Shown here: one piece after another, positions 1 through 10,369 of the stretch
How positions within the stretch are numbered: position 1 is the stretch's first letter
Layout: each line of letters begins with the position of its first letter
Origin: Trametes villosa
Taxonomy: Eukaryota > Basidiomycota > Agaricomycetes > Polyporales > Polyporaceae
Direction of reading: 5' to 3'
Length of the DNA: 64,000 nt
Assembly: GCA_002964805.2 (NCBI GenBank)
Contig: PUDQ02000001.1
Span: forward strand, 7,278,001-7,342,000
Position numbers and translations under genes: made by a program
Notes under the pieces: generated by a model
Database searches by the model: none
What the model was told of the DNA's origin: nothing
What the model saw: only the letters and a program-made list of their open reading frames with translations

Positions 1-949
1 AATCGAACGTCGATGCGTCCGACATGGCGCCGACAGGGAGATTCCCAGGGGATGCGAGAACAAGGGGGTGCGGGGCTAGCTCGGGCGGCAGGCGTTGTCT
101 GCGTGGCGGGTGTGGGAGAGGCGGGAGGCGAGGGGAGCGGGGGGACAAGGGAGTGGCTCGGACGAGTTAAGTAGTGCGCTGTATCAAACGCTGTGAGCGA
201 TGGACATTGGCTGTTCGCGGACACGTGGTGGGTGATGTCCGTGCCTCTGCGCGCCGCGTCAGTCGGGCGAGGGCAGCGAGGGACGGCGTCGCGCGCACCT
301 TCGATTGCTCCTTGTACTCTCCTCGTCCGCAGGCTCGGAGGACTTTGTTCTCCCACAGCCCTTGCTCTCTTTCTGGTAGGATTGTGACGGTGCGTCACGG
401 TCACTTTACGGATGCACTTGCCCCAGCAGTGGCTTGTAGAGGAGTACTCAAGGTCGGATGTTAGTGTCCAGGGTACCAGCTGGGATGAACGAGTACGTAG
501 GTACAGGAAATGTATGAAGCTGATCGTAGAGGGAGATCAAGACCGCGCGTCGACTTCTCGGCCTTCATTCATCGAGCGCTTAAGCATCGGAGCTTGCCGA
601 AACGTTCAGTAAGAGCTGCTAATCTTTGCACTCACCACGATGCTACTTAACGTTACGACTGGAAAATGTTAACGTGAAGCTGTTCCTTGGGTAGTCCAGC
701 CCATGCAGTCCTCGACACAGCGAGCTGCGATGGCTTTGAGTAGCCGGGCGTACTACGTCACGCATGATGACTCATCACGTGCACTGCGTCACTCGTCGTG
801 CCTCCACGTCGGCTGAGAAGGAGTCGCGATAGCTCAGCCTGTCCGTGTCCTCTTCTCTTCTCTGCTCAAGCCCAGCGTCCTCTTCCCACCTCGTACTGCG
901 CCAAGACAGCTTCATTGCTGCATCTTTGCCTTCCCGCTAACTTGTCTCC
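1..949. other. Intergenic region upstream of the HERP-like gene
   Basis: No supported gene. The short open frames here lack any recognisable domain and overlap in several frames. The right part is the presumed promoter of the following gene and holds a cluster of transcription-factor-like motifs at 754-781. Confidence 0.6.
754..781. promoter_or_regulatory. Clustered bZIP and E-box-like motifs
   Basis: Three motifs lie within 28 bp. TACGTCA at 754-760 is a CRE-like half palindrome. TGACTCA at 768-774 is an AP-1/Gcn4-type site, embedded in the near-palindrome TGATGACTCATCA. CACGTG at 776-781 is an E-box. They sit about 170-195 bp upstream of the ATG at 950. Motif identity is read directly from the sequence. 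Use by bZIP or bHLH factors is inference. Confidence 0.45.
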
Positions 950-2675
950 ATGTCTGCCGCTTCCTTGCGAGTTGAGCTCCCGGCGTACTCCCACTCCTTT
1001 CAGGTCAATGCCCCGCCACAGTCCACCATACGTGATGTCAAGCAGGAGATCGCCAGGGTCTGCCCAGGCTCACCATCGCCCGAGGGTCAGCGGCTCGTCT
1101 TCAAGGGCCGCTTCCTGAACGACGACGAGAAGGTGGAGGACGTCTGGAAGGTGCGCAGCACTTGCGGCTCGCCCGGAGAACATACGGACTGACGACGATT
1201 CCAGTCTCCGGATGATTCACGGGTCGTCCACCTCGCTGTCCACCCGTCTGCTTGGACTGGCGCACCTCCGACCCTCCCGCCGGCCGCTCAGTCAGCGTCG
1301 CCTGCCTCCCCGGCGACCCCAGCTCCGCGAGGTGCTCCCGCAATGCAGCAGAGGCCGCACACCCAGGCAGCTCGGCCTGGTAATCCGACCGGCTTCGCAC
1401 CTTCACCTCTGGAAGGCACACCCGTTCTGGCGTACATACAGCACCTGCACAACGTTGCTTTGTCGGCTCTATCCGCCGGTGCGGTTCCCCTGCCGCCGCA
1501 GCCGCCTGCGCCCGAGCTCGAGAACTGGCGCCTCTCAGCCGTGAATGTCTACCGCAACCGAGGATGGGAGTGGCCGGCAGTGTTCGACGAGCCGTTCCCC
1601 TCCGGCAGCCCAGAGCCAGGCGCTGTCTACGAGCCCGTCACACTCGAGTACGTCTTCGCAATGTCAGAGCTGCATGCGATTACCTGACACCGCCCCCAGC
1701 GGCCAGCCCTATCTGTCACTCACCACGCCAAACGCCACGCCAACCGCTGCGCAGGCACACGCGCTGAAGATCCTCTCGCACTCGTTCTCCATCCTCTCGA
1801 TGGCGCACGAGCCGCTGCTCTACATGCCGCCCACCCCAGCGTACCCGACGCCGACGACGAACCTCAATCAGCGCCTGCAGGAGCTCGGCTTCCCGCCGCT
1901 GCGGCCGATACCCAACCACAACGTGCCGCGCAACGGCAACGATGCGCCCGCCGGCGCGGAGATCCGCGCGATCCCCGTGCGCGCGCTGCTCGTGCCCCTC
2001 CTGATGCTCGCGTTCCGCACGCTGCTGCTGCTGTACTTCTTCTCGCCGTCGAAGCGGCCGCTGTTTGGGATTCTGTTGAGCGCGTGGATCGTCTACGAAG
2101 CATGGAATGCGATGCGCCTCGTTCTGAACGACGGGAATGGGAACGAACGCCGGGCAGACCCCGCCGCTCCCAACCCCGCACCCGCCAACGGAGCTCCAGG
2201 ACAAGGCGCCGCGGCTGCAGCACCCGGGGGACTGGCTCCCGCTAGGTCGAACCGGAGTGCACCTAGGTCACTCCCGCAAGTGCTCCTCGACCGGTTCGCC
2301 ATGATCAACCTCCCCGCAGAAGACGCGCTGCTCGAGCGGGACACTCAAACGCCCCCGCCCAGCCTTGTGCAGAAGACGAAGACGTTCATCGCGCTGTTCC
2401 TCATAACGCTCTACCCCGCCGCGTGGGACCGGCGCCGCGCCGCGCTCCGGAAGCGCGAGGGGCGCATCCGGACGGAGGCGAACGCGCGCGAGGCGGCGAT
2501 GACCGCGCGGGCGGAGCGCGAGAGTGCGGGCGCGGACGCCCCGGCGAGGAGCGCGGAGGAGGAGGCGCGGGCGGCGGCGCAGGAGCAAGTCGTGGCGAGG
2601 CACGAGAGGCGGCCGGCGTGGGTGAAGGCGTACGTGCAGCGGGTGCAGTTCTCGGAGTGGGTCGACGACCCGTAG
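950..2675 (+). CDS. ER membrane ubiquitin-like-domain protein, HERP/Usa1-like
   Basis: Three exons (950-1150, 1205-1647, 1700-2675) join in frame to about 539 residues. Residues 1 to about 75 form a ubiquitin-like fold, with the motif GQRLVFKGRFLNDDEKVEDV typical of UBL domains. A Pro-rich linker follows. Two strongly hydrophobic segments lie near residues 306-330 and 336-358 (a hairpin), with a third near 443-457. The tail is charged and Arg/Glu/Ala-rich. An N-terminal UBL plus a membrane hairpin is the HERP/Usa1 plan; these proteins scaffold the Hrd1 ubiquitin ligase in ER-associated degradation. A Dsc3-like UBL protein of the Golgi Dsc ligase is the main alternative. The family call rests on architecture, because similarity outside the UBL is low. 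The start was chosen because the UBL begins directly after it. Confidence 0.65.
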
Positions 2676-3073
2676 ATTGGTGCACTAACTGGGAGTGGTA
2701 GGGGATATGTATGATACGTAGATTGGTACGCTTGCATGCGGGATTGGATTGTACATTGGGTGCAGGATATACAATATACTCAGTGCTATGGACTCGTGTG
2801 GAGGATCCTGGCAGTGGATGTGCGGCAGCTCGTATTTCGGCGCCTAGATCGTGCAGGTGTGATCGGGGCGGGGGCGCGTCGCGTCGGTGAATGCTGTATC
2901 CAGATCTACCACCTTGTAGCAGGCTGCTGCGCGTGCAAGCACACTTCTCCTATACCTCCTCCGTCTAGGCCCAATTGCTATCATTACTGGGCTTCAATAA
3001 ACCATAACCCCCCCCCCCCCCCACTTCTTGGTCCGAGGCCGACCTTACGTTCTGAGAGCAAGCGCGAAAGAGG
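2676..3073. other. Intergenic region with a poly-C tract
   Basis: No gene seen. It probably holds the 3' end of the upstream gene and the promoter/5'UTR of SEC10. A 15-base C run lies at 3008-3022. Confidence 0.55.
3008..3022 (+). repeat. Homopolymeric C15 tract
   Basis: Fifteen consecutive C residues end 51 bp upstream of the SEC10 start codon, within the likely core promoter or 5'UTR. Such runs are prone to slippage and to sequencing error. Confidence 0.85.
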
Positions 3074-6000
3074 ATGAGCTCAAGCTTGCCGCCTCGCGCC
3101 CTAGAACCGTCCGTGCAGGACCACCTCCGCCTGGAGGCCTTCGAGGTGCGAGCACTCGCCCTCATAACCTCGCGCCTTCATTGACATAGGCCACTCTCCA
3201 GGGCAAGTTCGACGTGAAGGACTTCGTCGGCGCGATCTCCGAGAAGCTCATCGCGCAGTCCAAGGCGGACCCCGGACGTGAGTGCCCTCTCGCGCCCCGC
3301 GTATACACGACGTTAACCGCTTTGTCTCTGCTATGCATCAGCGTTTGACCCGAAACCGTTCATTCGCACGTTCGAGGCTGCGGTAGACAAGCTCATCGCG
3401 GTGCGCAAGGATGTGCAGGCGAAGACGGAGCAGATGGAGAAGAGCGTGCGCGTCGCGGAGCGAGACTACTCCAAGAAGATGGTAGACCTCAACCGTGGGT
3501 TTGAGGTGTGTACGGAAGGGCGTTCACTATTCGTTTCTGAAACTAATGGCTTGGGACGGAAGGCGGTCGGCCAGTCCTTCTCGGGCATGGAGACGAAGAT
3601 GAACGAGGTCGGCCGGACGGCCATCCGTATTGGTATGTACCTGTGTGTGCAACGTTTGCGGCGTTTGCGGTTGGCTGAATGTCTGTTCTTCAGGCGAGCA
3701 GATGGAGTCTGTGCACCAGCAACGACAGCGAGCACAAGCCGCGTATGACCTCATTGACTTCTACGGGCAGTTCGCGAAGGACGACACGGCTCGCGTGGAT
3801 GCCCTGAAGAAAGAAGGCAAGGAAGGGAGGCGGAAGGTCGCTGTTCTCCTTCGCAGATTGGCCACAGTTGCGAAGGAGGTCGACCTGCCTCATTCCGACA
3901 AGGTAGGTATTCTGGTTACAGACACGGACGCTAGTGGACTTATGCCTCCGCAGACACGAGAGAACATCGATAGGTACTGCGAGAAGTTCGAGAAGGACAT
4001 GCTGCACCTATTCGACCGCGCGTACAGGAGAGGCGACCCCAAGATGATGCATGTACGGGGACCTGCGCAGTTTATACTGCATCTCATACTCATACAATGC
4101 CATGCAGCATTGCGCGCAAACACTACTCGACTTCAACGGGGGCGCATCCTGCGTACAGGTATACGTGAACCAACACGACTTCTTCATCAACAGGGTGGCC
4201 GAGTCGACTGCCATTGGCGATCAGCTGTGCGTTAGTGTATCACCCACGCCTGCAACAAGCTAACTGGATATCGTAGATGGGGCGCGTTGCCCGACCCAGA
4301 TGCCCCTCCACCAGTAACAGAACCTGGCCTACAAGAGCTGTTCGCCGAGATCCGTAAGACGGTAGGCCAGGAAGCCCAGATTGTGCAGGCCGTCTTCCCA
4401 AATCCTGCCTACGTCATGCAAGTATTCCTACAGCGAGTATTCGCCCAATCGGTATGTGCAGAGCGTGAGCATATGGCAATGCTTTGGACTCATGCAAAGA
4501 GTAGATACAACACCATCTAGAACAGCTCGTCGCGAGGACAGCACAAATGCCCGACCTTGGCTTCCTTCGAATACTGCAGCTTGTGCACCAGCAGACGTCC
4601 ATCCTTGTGGAAGATCTCAAGGCCTACGAACTTCCCTCCGTGGTGCCCCGCTCGCCCATCGACGCAAACGAGTTTGACCGCACTGTGAAGGGCATGCCTG
4701 CATCTGCAGCCGCAAATACCGCCACGGCCGCGACAATCAGCACGATGCTCGAGACCGCCATGGAAGAGCTTTTCGTCCCGTATACCGAGGGACAGCGGTA
4801 TCTCGAGAAAGAGAGCCGCAGCCTGAGCGAACTCTACGCGGGTTACCTTACCAAGTACTCCCGCTACCATGTATGAACCCAACGCATCTTCGTGCGAGAT
4901 GCCCGCTGACAGCCTTGCAGGAACGGACAGGCGCCAAAGGGAAGTCGTCGATGTTCGGTCGCATGGTGGACCAGCTCAGCGCTGCGGCCGCGACAACGTC
5001 GACGTCGGGAACGTCCACGACGTCAGCACAGGCGGCAGCGGCACTTATGCGCTTCGGTGGTCTGAGCTCGTCTACGGACCGCGCACCCGAAAAGACGGGC
5101 GAGGAACCCGTCCGCGAGGAAGACGGCGTGCTGAGCGTTGAGGTCGCGGAGAAGATGCTCAAGTGGCACGCGGAGGCTATTGGCCGCTGCGTGGAAATGA
5201 GCCCCTCGAGCGATGTGTGAGTACAGTCGTCCTCCTCAGTGATTGATGTGTGGTACTGACATGAAGTGCAGGCCTAAGCTTACATTCGCGTTGTTGAGAG
5301 TACTCTCTGCGGCAATCGCCAACTCGTATATCGAGGCAGCACTCGAGACGTATGTGCTGTTCGCGGTCATCGACGATCTTGTGCTGATCTATTCGTAGTG
5401 CCCAAGCTCGGCTGGAAGCATCGGATACAAAGTCAGAACCTAACTTGCAGGCCCTGACAGTTCTGCGCGAGGTCGACCTGATCTGTCATCTCTGGCAACG
5501 ATATGTCACCATGGCCCTCCTACCGCTCGCGAGCAGCTCTGTCACTGTACGACGCGAGATGGTCGTGTTCAACAACCAGGCCGTCTCCCGAATCGAGGGA
5601 GGTGCGAACCAGGTTACGCAGAAGCTGACCGATAGTGAGCATACCAGGAACGTGCAGCCGGGAACACGATACTGACGTATATGTGGCAGTCGTCATCACC
5701 TGGCTGTCCGCCCAGCTGGCAAAGCAGAAGCGTACGGACTTCAAGCCGAGGAACGACGATCTATCGTTCGCCCGCGTGAACACCGAACCTTGCGTAGCAT
5801 GCTGCGAAACATTGGAGAAGGTACGCGACGCGGCCAAGGCCAACCTGAGTGGCAAGAACCTAGAGGTATTCCTCACCGAGGTTGGCGTGGCTTTCCACGG
5901 GTAAGCGCCATTATCGTCTAATGGGGCGACGACAAGCTGACTGTGTCTGTAGGCTGCTCCTCGAGCATCTCAAGAAGTTCCCCGTCAGCGCGACCGGTGG

Positions 6001-6460
6001 CCTTATGCTCGCAAAGGACCTCAAATCCTACCAGGACACGTTCGACACCTTCTCCATCCCCTCCCTGCACGAACGCTTCGAGTTCATCCGCCAGCTCGGG
6101 AACGTCTTCCTCGTCAAGCCCGACATCCTCAAGTCGTACATCACCGAGGGCTACCTCGGGCGCATCGACGCGAACCTGCTCCGGCCGTACCTCGCGCAGC
6201 GCAGCGACTGGGGCCAGGCCGAGAAGGGCTTCAACGACGCCGCGGACGGCGGCGCGGACGGGCAGGGCCCGGGCGGCAAGGGCGTGCGCGACCGCTTCGG
6301 GATGGGCCGCCTGAGCATGATCATGAAGGACCTCGAGCCGCTGCGCGAGCAGATCAGCATGCCGAGCATGCCGATGCAGGGCATGAGCCACATCGCGGGC
6401 AACATCGCGTCCTCGTTCGCGAACGCGCGTCCGTCGCGGTTCAGCAACATCGGGAGCTGA
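3074..6460 (+). CDS. SEC10: Exocyst complex subunit Sec10
   Basis: At least 13 short introns; the exons join to roughly 890 residues. The product is Sec10/EXOC5, a helical-rod subunit of the exocyst that tethers secretory vesicles to the plasma membrane. Exons 3-6 encode a long coiled coil (LIAVRKDVQAKTEQMEKSV and following). Exon 7 carries the family hallmark VYVNQHDFFI, followed by LWGALPDPDAPPPVTEPG across the next junction. The C-terminal exon (from about 5953) holds the conserved LLLEHLKKFPVS and LKSYQDTFDTF segments. First exon 3074-3145; the second starts near 3190. The start was chosen because MSSSLPPRALEPSVQDHLRLEAFE splices cleanly into the conserved part. The stop is only 104 bp from the convergent AUH-like gene. 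The partner SEC15 lies about 33 kb downstream. Confidence 0.93.
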
Positions 6461-6564
6461 GCGGAGGTGCTTTGGAGTGTTTAACTTATGATACCTGATT
6501 CCTGGTGTGTATGTGTCCGCGTGTAGATGTAATGGTACAGGAGCCCTGCTGTGGATGGATCGAC

Positions 6565-7820
6565 TCATTCGCCCTTGAAGACGGGGGCGCGCTTCTCCTT
6601 GAATGCTTGCAGCGCTTCCAATCGATCCTTCGTGTGTAGCAGCGGCTCATATGATGCTCGCTCGAAGTCGAGCCCTAGGGATGGGTGCAATTAGGAACTA
6701 GTTTCACAAGTGAAAGTGATGCCACACCCACCAGATTCTAGGCCGAGCTCAGGCACCCTCGAGATGGCCTGCTTCGCCGCCTTGAGAGCCAGTGGTGCTG
6801 CAGGCGATATTAGCTTACGGGCACACCAGAGACACGCACACGCCGCTGACCGTTCGCGCTCATCTGCTTCGCCAGTTGCATCGCCTTGTGGAACGCAGTA
6901 GTGTCCGGTTCCGACACGTAGTCGACGACGCCTACAAAGGGCCCGGGGGTTTCTGCTCAGCACAAATACAACACCGGCAGGACAGGACACATACCGAATT
7001 CTTGCGCCTCCGTGGCGGTGAGGACCCGCCCGGTGAAGATGAGGTCCTTCGCCTTCGCCAGGCCGAGCAGGCGCGTGAGGCGCTGCGTCCCTCCCGCGCC
7101 CGGGATGATGCCCAGCTTCACCTCCGGGAGGCCAATCTTCGTGACCGCATGGCCTGCGCACGTCCATGCGCCCCGTCAGATTCCCCATACCTCCTTGTCC
7201 GGCTGCACTCACCGGCGACGCGCAGATCACATGCGAGCCCCAGCTCAAGCCCACCTCCGAGCGCGGGCCCATCAATCGCGGCGAGAGTAGGCACAGGCAG
7301 GCCCTCGAGCGTTCCGAGCGCGCGGCGGAGGTCGATGAGGAACTTGTCCACCTGTGCCTTGGACATGCTCGCGCGCTCGACGAGGTCTGCCCCGGCGCAG
7401 AACGAGCCAACTGTCGAAGAGCGCACTATCAAAACGCGAGTTCTGCAGACCCCATGTGGTGTCATTCATTGGGATGCGAGGTATGACACGGAGGATGCAC
7501 GCACGTCTTGTCGAACTGGACGGTGTCAAGGCATTCTTGGAATTCCTGAACACATTTGATGAGCACGTCTAAGGTCTCAACATGCAACGATTAATTGAGC
7601 GCACCTTCAGTAGCCTCAGCGAGATTGCATTCTTCGACTTCGGCCTGTTCAGCAGCAAAGAGGTAATCCCGGGGTGGTTAGGAACAGGCTCGAGGTACGC
7701 CTCCGCCGCACCCGCGCTCGCTGGCGCCTGCCCGGTCTGTATGGACCGCATTGTCGTGCATCGTCTATGTGCTGTCCTAAACGCAGCACGGCAGGAGAAA
7801 CGGTAGGTTGCAGTGAGCAT
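6565..7820 (-). CDS. Mitochondrial enoyl-CoA hydratase, AUH/methylglutaconyl-CoA hydratase type
   Basis: About seven exons encode a crotonase-fold protein of roughly 290 residues. The N-terminus [20 protein letters not shown] is basic and lacks acidic residues, as in a mitochondrial presequence. Crotonase features follow: [14 protein letters not shown]; the oxyanion-hole segments [14 protein letters not shown] and [20 protein letters not shown]; the Glu-containing loop [19 protein letters not shown]; and the C-terminal [18 protein letters not shown]. The FCAGADL(K/V)ER pattern is closest to AUH, which hydrates 3-methylglutaconyl-CoA in leucine breakdown; a broader enoyl-CoA hydratase role is possible. 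The open frame extends upstream of 7820 to 7874, but the ATG at 7820 gives the best presequence. It converges on SEC10 with a 104-bp gap. Confidence 0.85.
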
Positions 7821-8492
7821 GGTGGGACTGGGAGGAACGCGTCGCACTGGGAGGAATCCGAGGCTCTCAGCCACCCCCGCATTCGCTTACCGGCCCGCCC
7901 GCGTGACGTCGCTAGACGAGCGCCTCCTCCCGGACCTTGCGCTGCCAGTCGCTGGCAGCTCACTTGTGCGACGAACTCATTCCTAGGGAATGCGATATTC
8001 CATTCGATGCACGCCGGTATGACAGAAGGTACAGATGGAAACTATCATACAGACCCCTAGGTACTTTCTGTGGTTGGTGGAGGCACGCGCACAGAACGAG
8101 TTAAAGTACTCGCACACGCGCCCGAATCCGGGTGTGAACGGCGGAAGGCGGAGATGAGAAGGAGAAGGGAGTAGCGTTACAAACACACACAAAAAGTCTT
8201 GCATCATGAACCCATAGACGTAAAGGTACAGGCACAGATGGCACCAAGGGAGCCGCGGGGAGAAGGGGACGCCAAGAAAAGTAGTAGGCCGACAGACGAG
8301 CGGACGAAGGAGGGATGGATGGAAACGCAGAAACGCCCGCCTGATATATACCGTAAAACTGAACGTGTCGGGAGGGGTATATCGCCTGCGTGCCGCGTCG
8401 GGCCGCCAGGACGCAGCGGGACGCATCCAGGGCGGGGGTGTGGGGTGTTCATCGCAGCGCAGAGTCGCAGACGCTTTTCAGGGCGCGCTTCC
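7821..8492. other. Intergenic region between AUH-like and Ser-rich genes
   Basis: Holds the upstream region of the AUH-like gene and the 3' side of the Ser-rich gene. The open frames here (for example 7983-8426 minus) have no recognisable domain. No gene supported. Confidence 0.5.
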
Positions 8493-9887
8493 TCAGCGCG
8501 CCTCGCCGTGCACGAGGTCGACGTACGAGCCCTGCTGCTGCACGGCGGGCGCGCCGTCGTGCCGGGGCGAGTTCCGCGGGTCGGCGTACGGGTGCGTCGG
8601 CGAGCTCGGGGACTGGCGCGACTCATAGTACGCGTCCTGGTACTGGGCCTGTGCGTTGGGGTCCGCGTTGTACCCGGCGGCGGCGCTGTAGGGGTCGTAC
8701 TGGTACTGGTACTGCTGGCCTTGCTGCGCCTGGGCGCGAGCGTACGCAGTCCCAGCGGGGTACTCCATGCCGGCGCCCGTGGCGGCGGCGGTCGCACCGT
8801 AGGGCATGCCCATGGGCTGGGGCTGCGCGTACTCGTCCATCGTCGGGAGGCCGTAGTGCATCGCACGGTCGGGGTAGGCGTCGTGAGCAGCGTGCGTCGT
8901 CATCTGAGCCTCGCTCGGGTTATCGTGGCCGAAGCTGAGGTCGCCAACGCCGTCATGCGCGTCGTTGTTCCCGGCGTTGTACTTCTCGAAATACGTCATG
9001 TCCTCCTCGTCCTGCAGCCGCGCAGCGCGACGCTTGGCGTAGATGAACGCGACGATGATCGCGCCGACAGCGACGATGCCGACGACGGAGAAGGTGCCCG
9101 CGACGGCGCCCTTGTTCTCGAAGAAGCTGTACAAAGGCGGCGTCAGTTCACACGGGGAAGCGGCGGAGTCTGGCAGTTCAACAGATGCGTACCTCTTTTG
9201 TGCCGCTGACACATTGTTCGCAGCAACCGCCGTATCGGACGCGGTCGGGGCGAGCCAGCCGTAGGATGTGGTATCGGGGCCAGTGGACACATGGCGCGAC
9301 ACGGAGGGCGTGGAGGCAGCGGTGGCCGCCGGCTTGACTAGGGTGACTCCCGTCGAAGTCGACGAGGAGGAAGAAGAGCTGTGTAGTGAAGATATGAAGC
9401 TGTGTCTCTTTAAGCGAATTTGATGGCACGGGGTGACTTACGAAGAAGAGGACGAAGAAGAGGAGCTGGAGGAGCTGGAGGACGAGGAGGAAGAAGAAGA
9501 AGAAGACGAGGTCTGGGACGCCGAGTCCGTGTCCGCCGCCGAAGACGAGGTCGCCGGTGCACTGGAGGTCGGAGTGGCCGTAGCGGTCGGGGTCGCGGAC
9601 GACTTGGTGGAAGTCGGGGCAGGAGCCTGAGACGAGGTTGCCGGCGGCTGGCTGGTCGGCTGGGGCGTACTGGACGACGCCGGCGGCGGGGCCGAGACGG
9701 GGCTGCTGCTCGAGACCGGCGGCACCGCCTGCGAGGACGAGTCCGTCGGGGCGCCGACACCGCTTCCGCTAAGGTCGGTGGAAGGAAGGACGTCCTGGGC
9801 GTTGGCTAGGATGAAAGAATGTGAAGAAAGGAGTGCGAGGGAAATGAGCGTGAGGACGCGCGCTGCGGACGCCGAGCAGACACGCAT
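8493..9887 (-). CDS. Ser/Thr-rich single-pass membrane protein, Mid2/WSC-sensor-like architecture
   Basis: Three exons: about 9887-9438, about 9380-9193, and 9128-8493. The middle intron (66 bp) happens to be open in frame, but its GTACGC and TACAG ends mark it as intron. The product has a signal peptide (first ~30 residues, ending near ANAQ). A roughly 200-residue Ser/Thr/Pro/Ala-rich ectodomain follows, ending in an uninterrupted run of over 20 serines that spans the first intron. One transmembrane helix (GTFSVVGIVAVGAIIVAFIY) is followed by the basic stop-transfer AKRRAARLQDEED. The cytosolic tail of about 180 residues is rich in Gln, Tyr, Pro and Ala. This layout resembles stress sensors of the fungal cell wall, but no WSC or Cys-rich domain is present, so function is inferred only. 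The ATG at 9887 begins the signal peptide. Confidence 0.75.
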
Positions 9888-10369
9888 CGTTGCGGTGGTG
9901 TGCGGGGTGAGGGCGGGGAGGGCGGCGTCGGCGTCGGCGGTGAGCACGAGCGCGAGGAGAGTGTAGGTGGGAGACGTTGGACGGGGCGGATGGCGGGGAG
10001 AGGGCGACGCGGGCTGGCAGCGCCGCGCGACGGTCCCCGGCCGGCGCTTCTAGGCCTTCCCGATCGCGTCCCCCACGTGGCTGGGCTGCCCTCCCAACCC
10101 GACCCTCGCTGCCAGTCTGCCGCAGTGCCTGATCGCCATGACCCCGCGCTTGCTCGCAACTGCACGCCCTGCTCGGCCCCGCAATCCAAGCAAAACATAT
10201 GTATTCCGTACAACATGGCATAGATATCGAGCGAAGTCGCTGCAAGTCCAACCTGGAGCGCGCGTGAAGGGTATAGCTGATAGAATACAAGAACACACCG
10301 CAAGATCATACCGGCCGCCGCCTTCCAGCGAGGAACCATCTTCTCCCTGATCCCCAGTCACTCCCGAGC
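9888..10369. other. Intergenic region upstream of the Ser-rich gene
   Basis: Probable promoter of the Ser-rich membrane protein gene plus the 3' flank of the coiled-coil gene. No gene or clear motif seen. Confidence 0.5.

Noticed and set aside
9129..9194. In-frame continuation through the juxtamembrane part of the Ser-rich protein
   Set aside because: The 66-bp segment is open but has a GTACGC donor and a TACAG acceptor and would add unlike sequence just before the membrane helix; it is best read as an intron of length divisible by three.
8199..9209. Long plus-strand open frame opposite the Ser-rich membrane protein
   Set aside because: It is the antisense of a coding region with strong codon bias; Arg/Val/Gly-rich with no domain. 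The minus strand has the signal peptide, membrane helix and splice sites.
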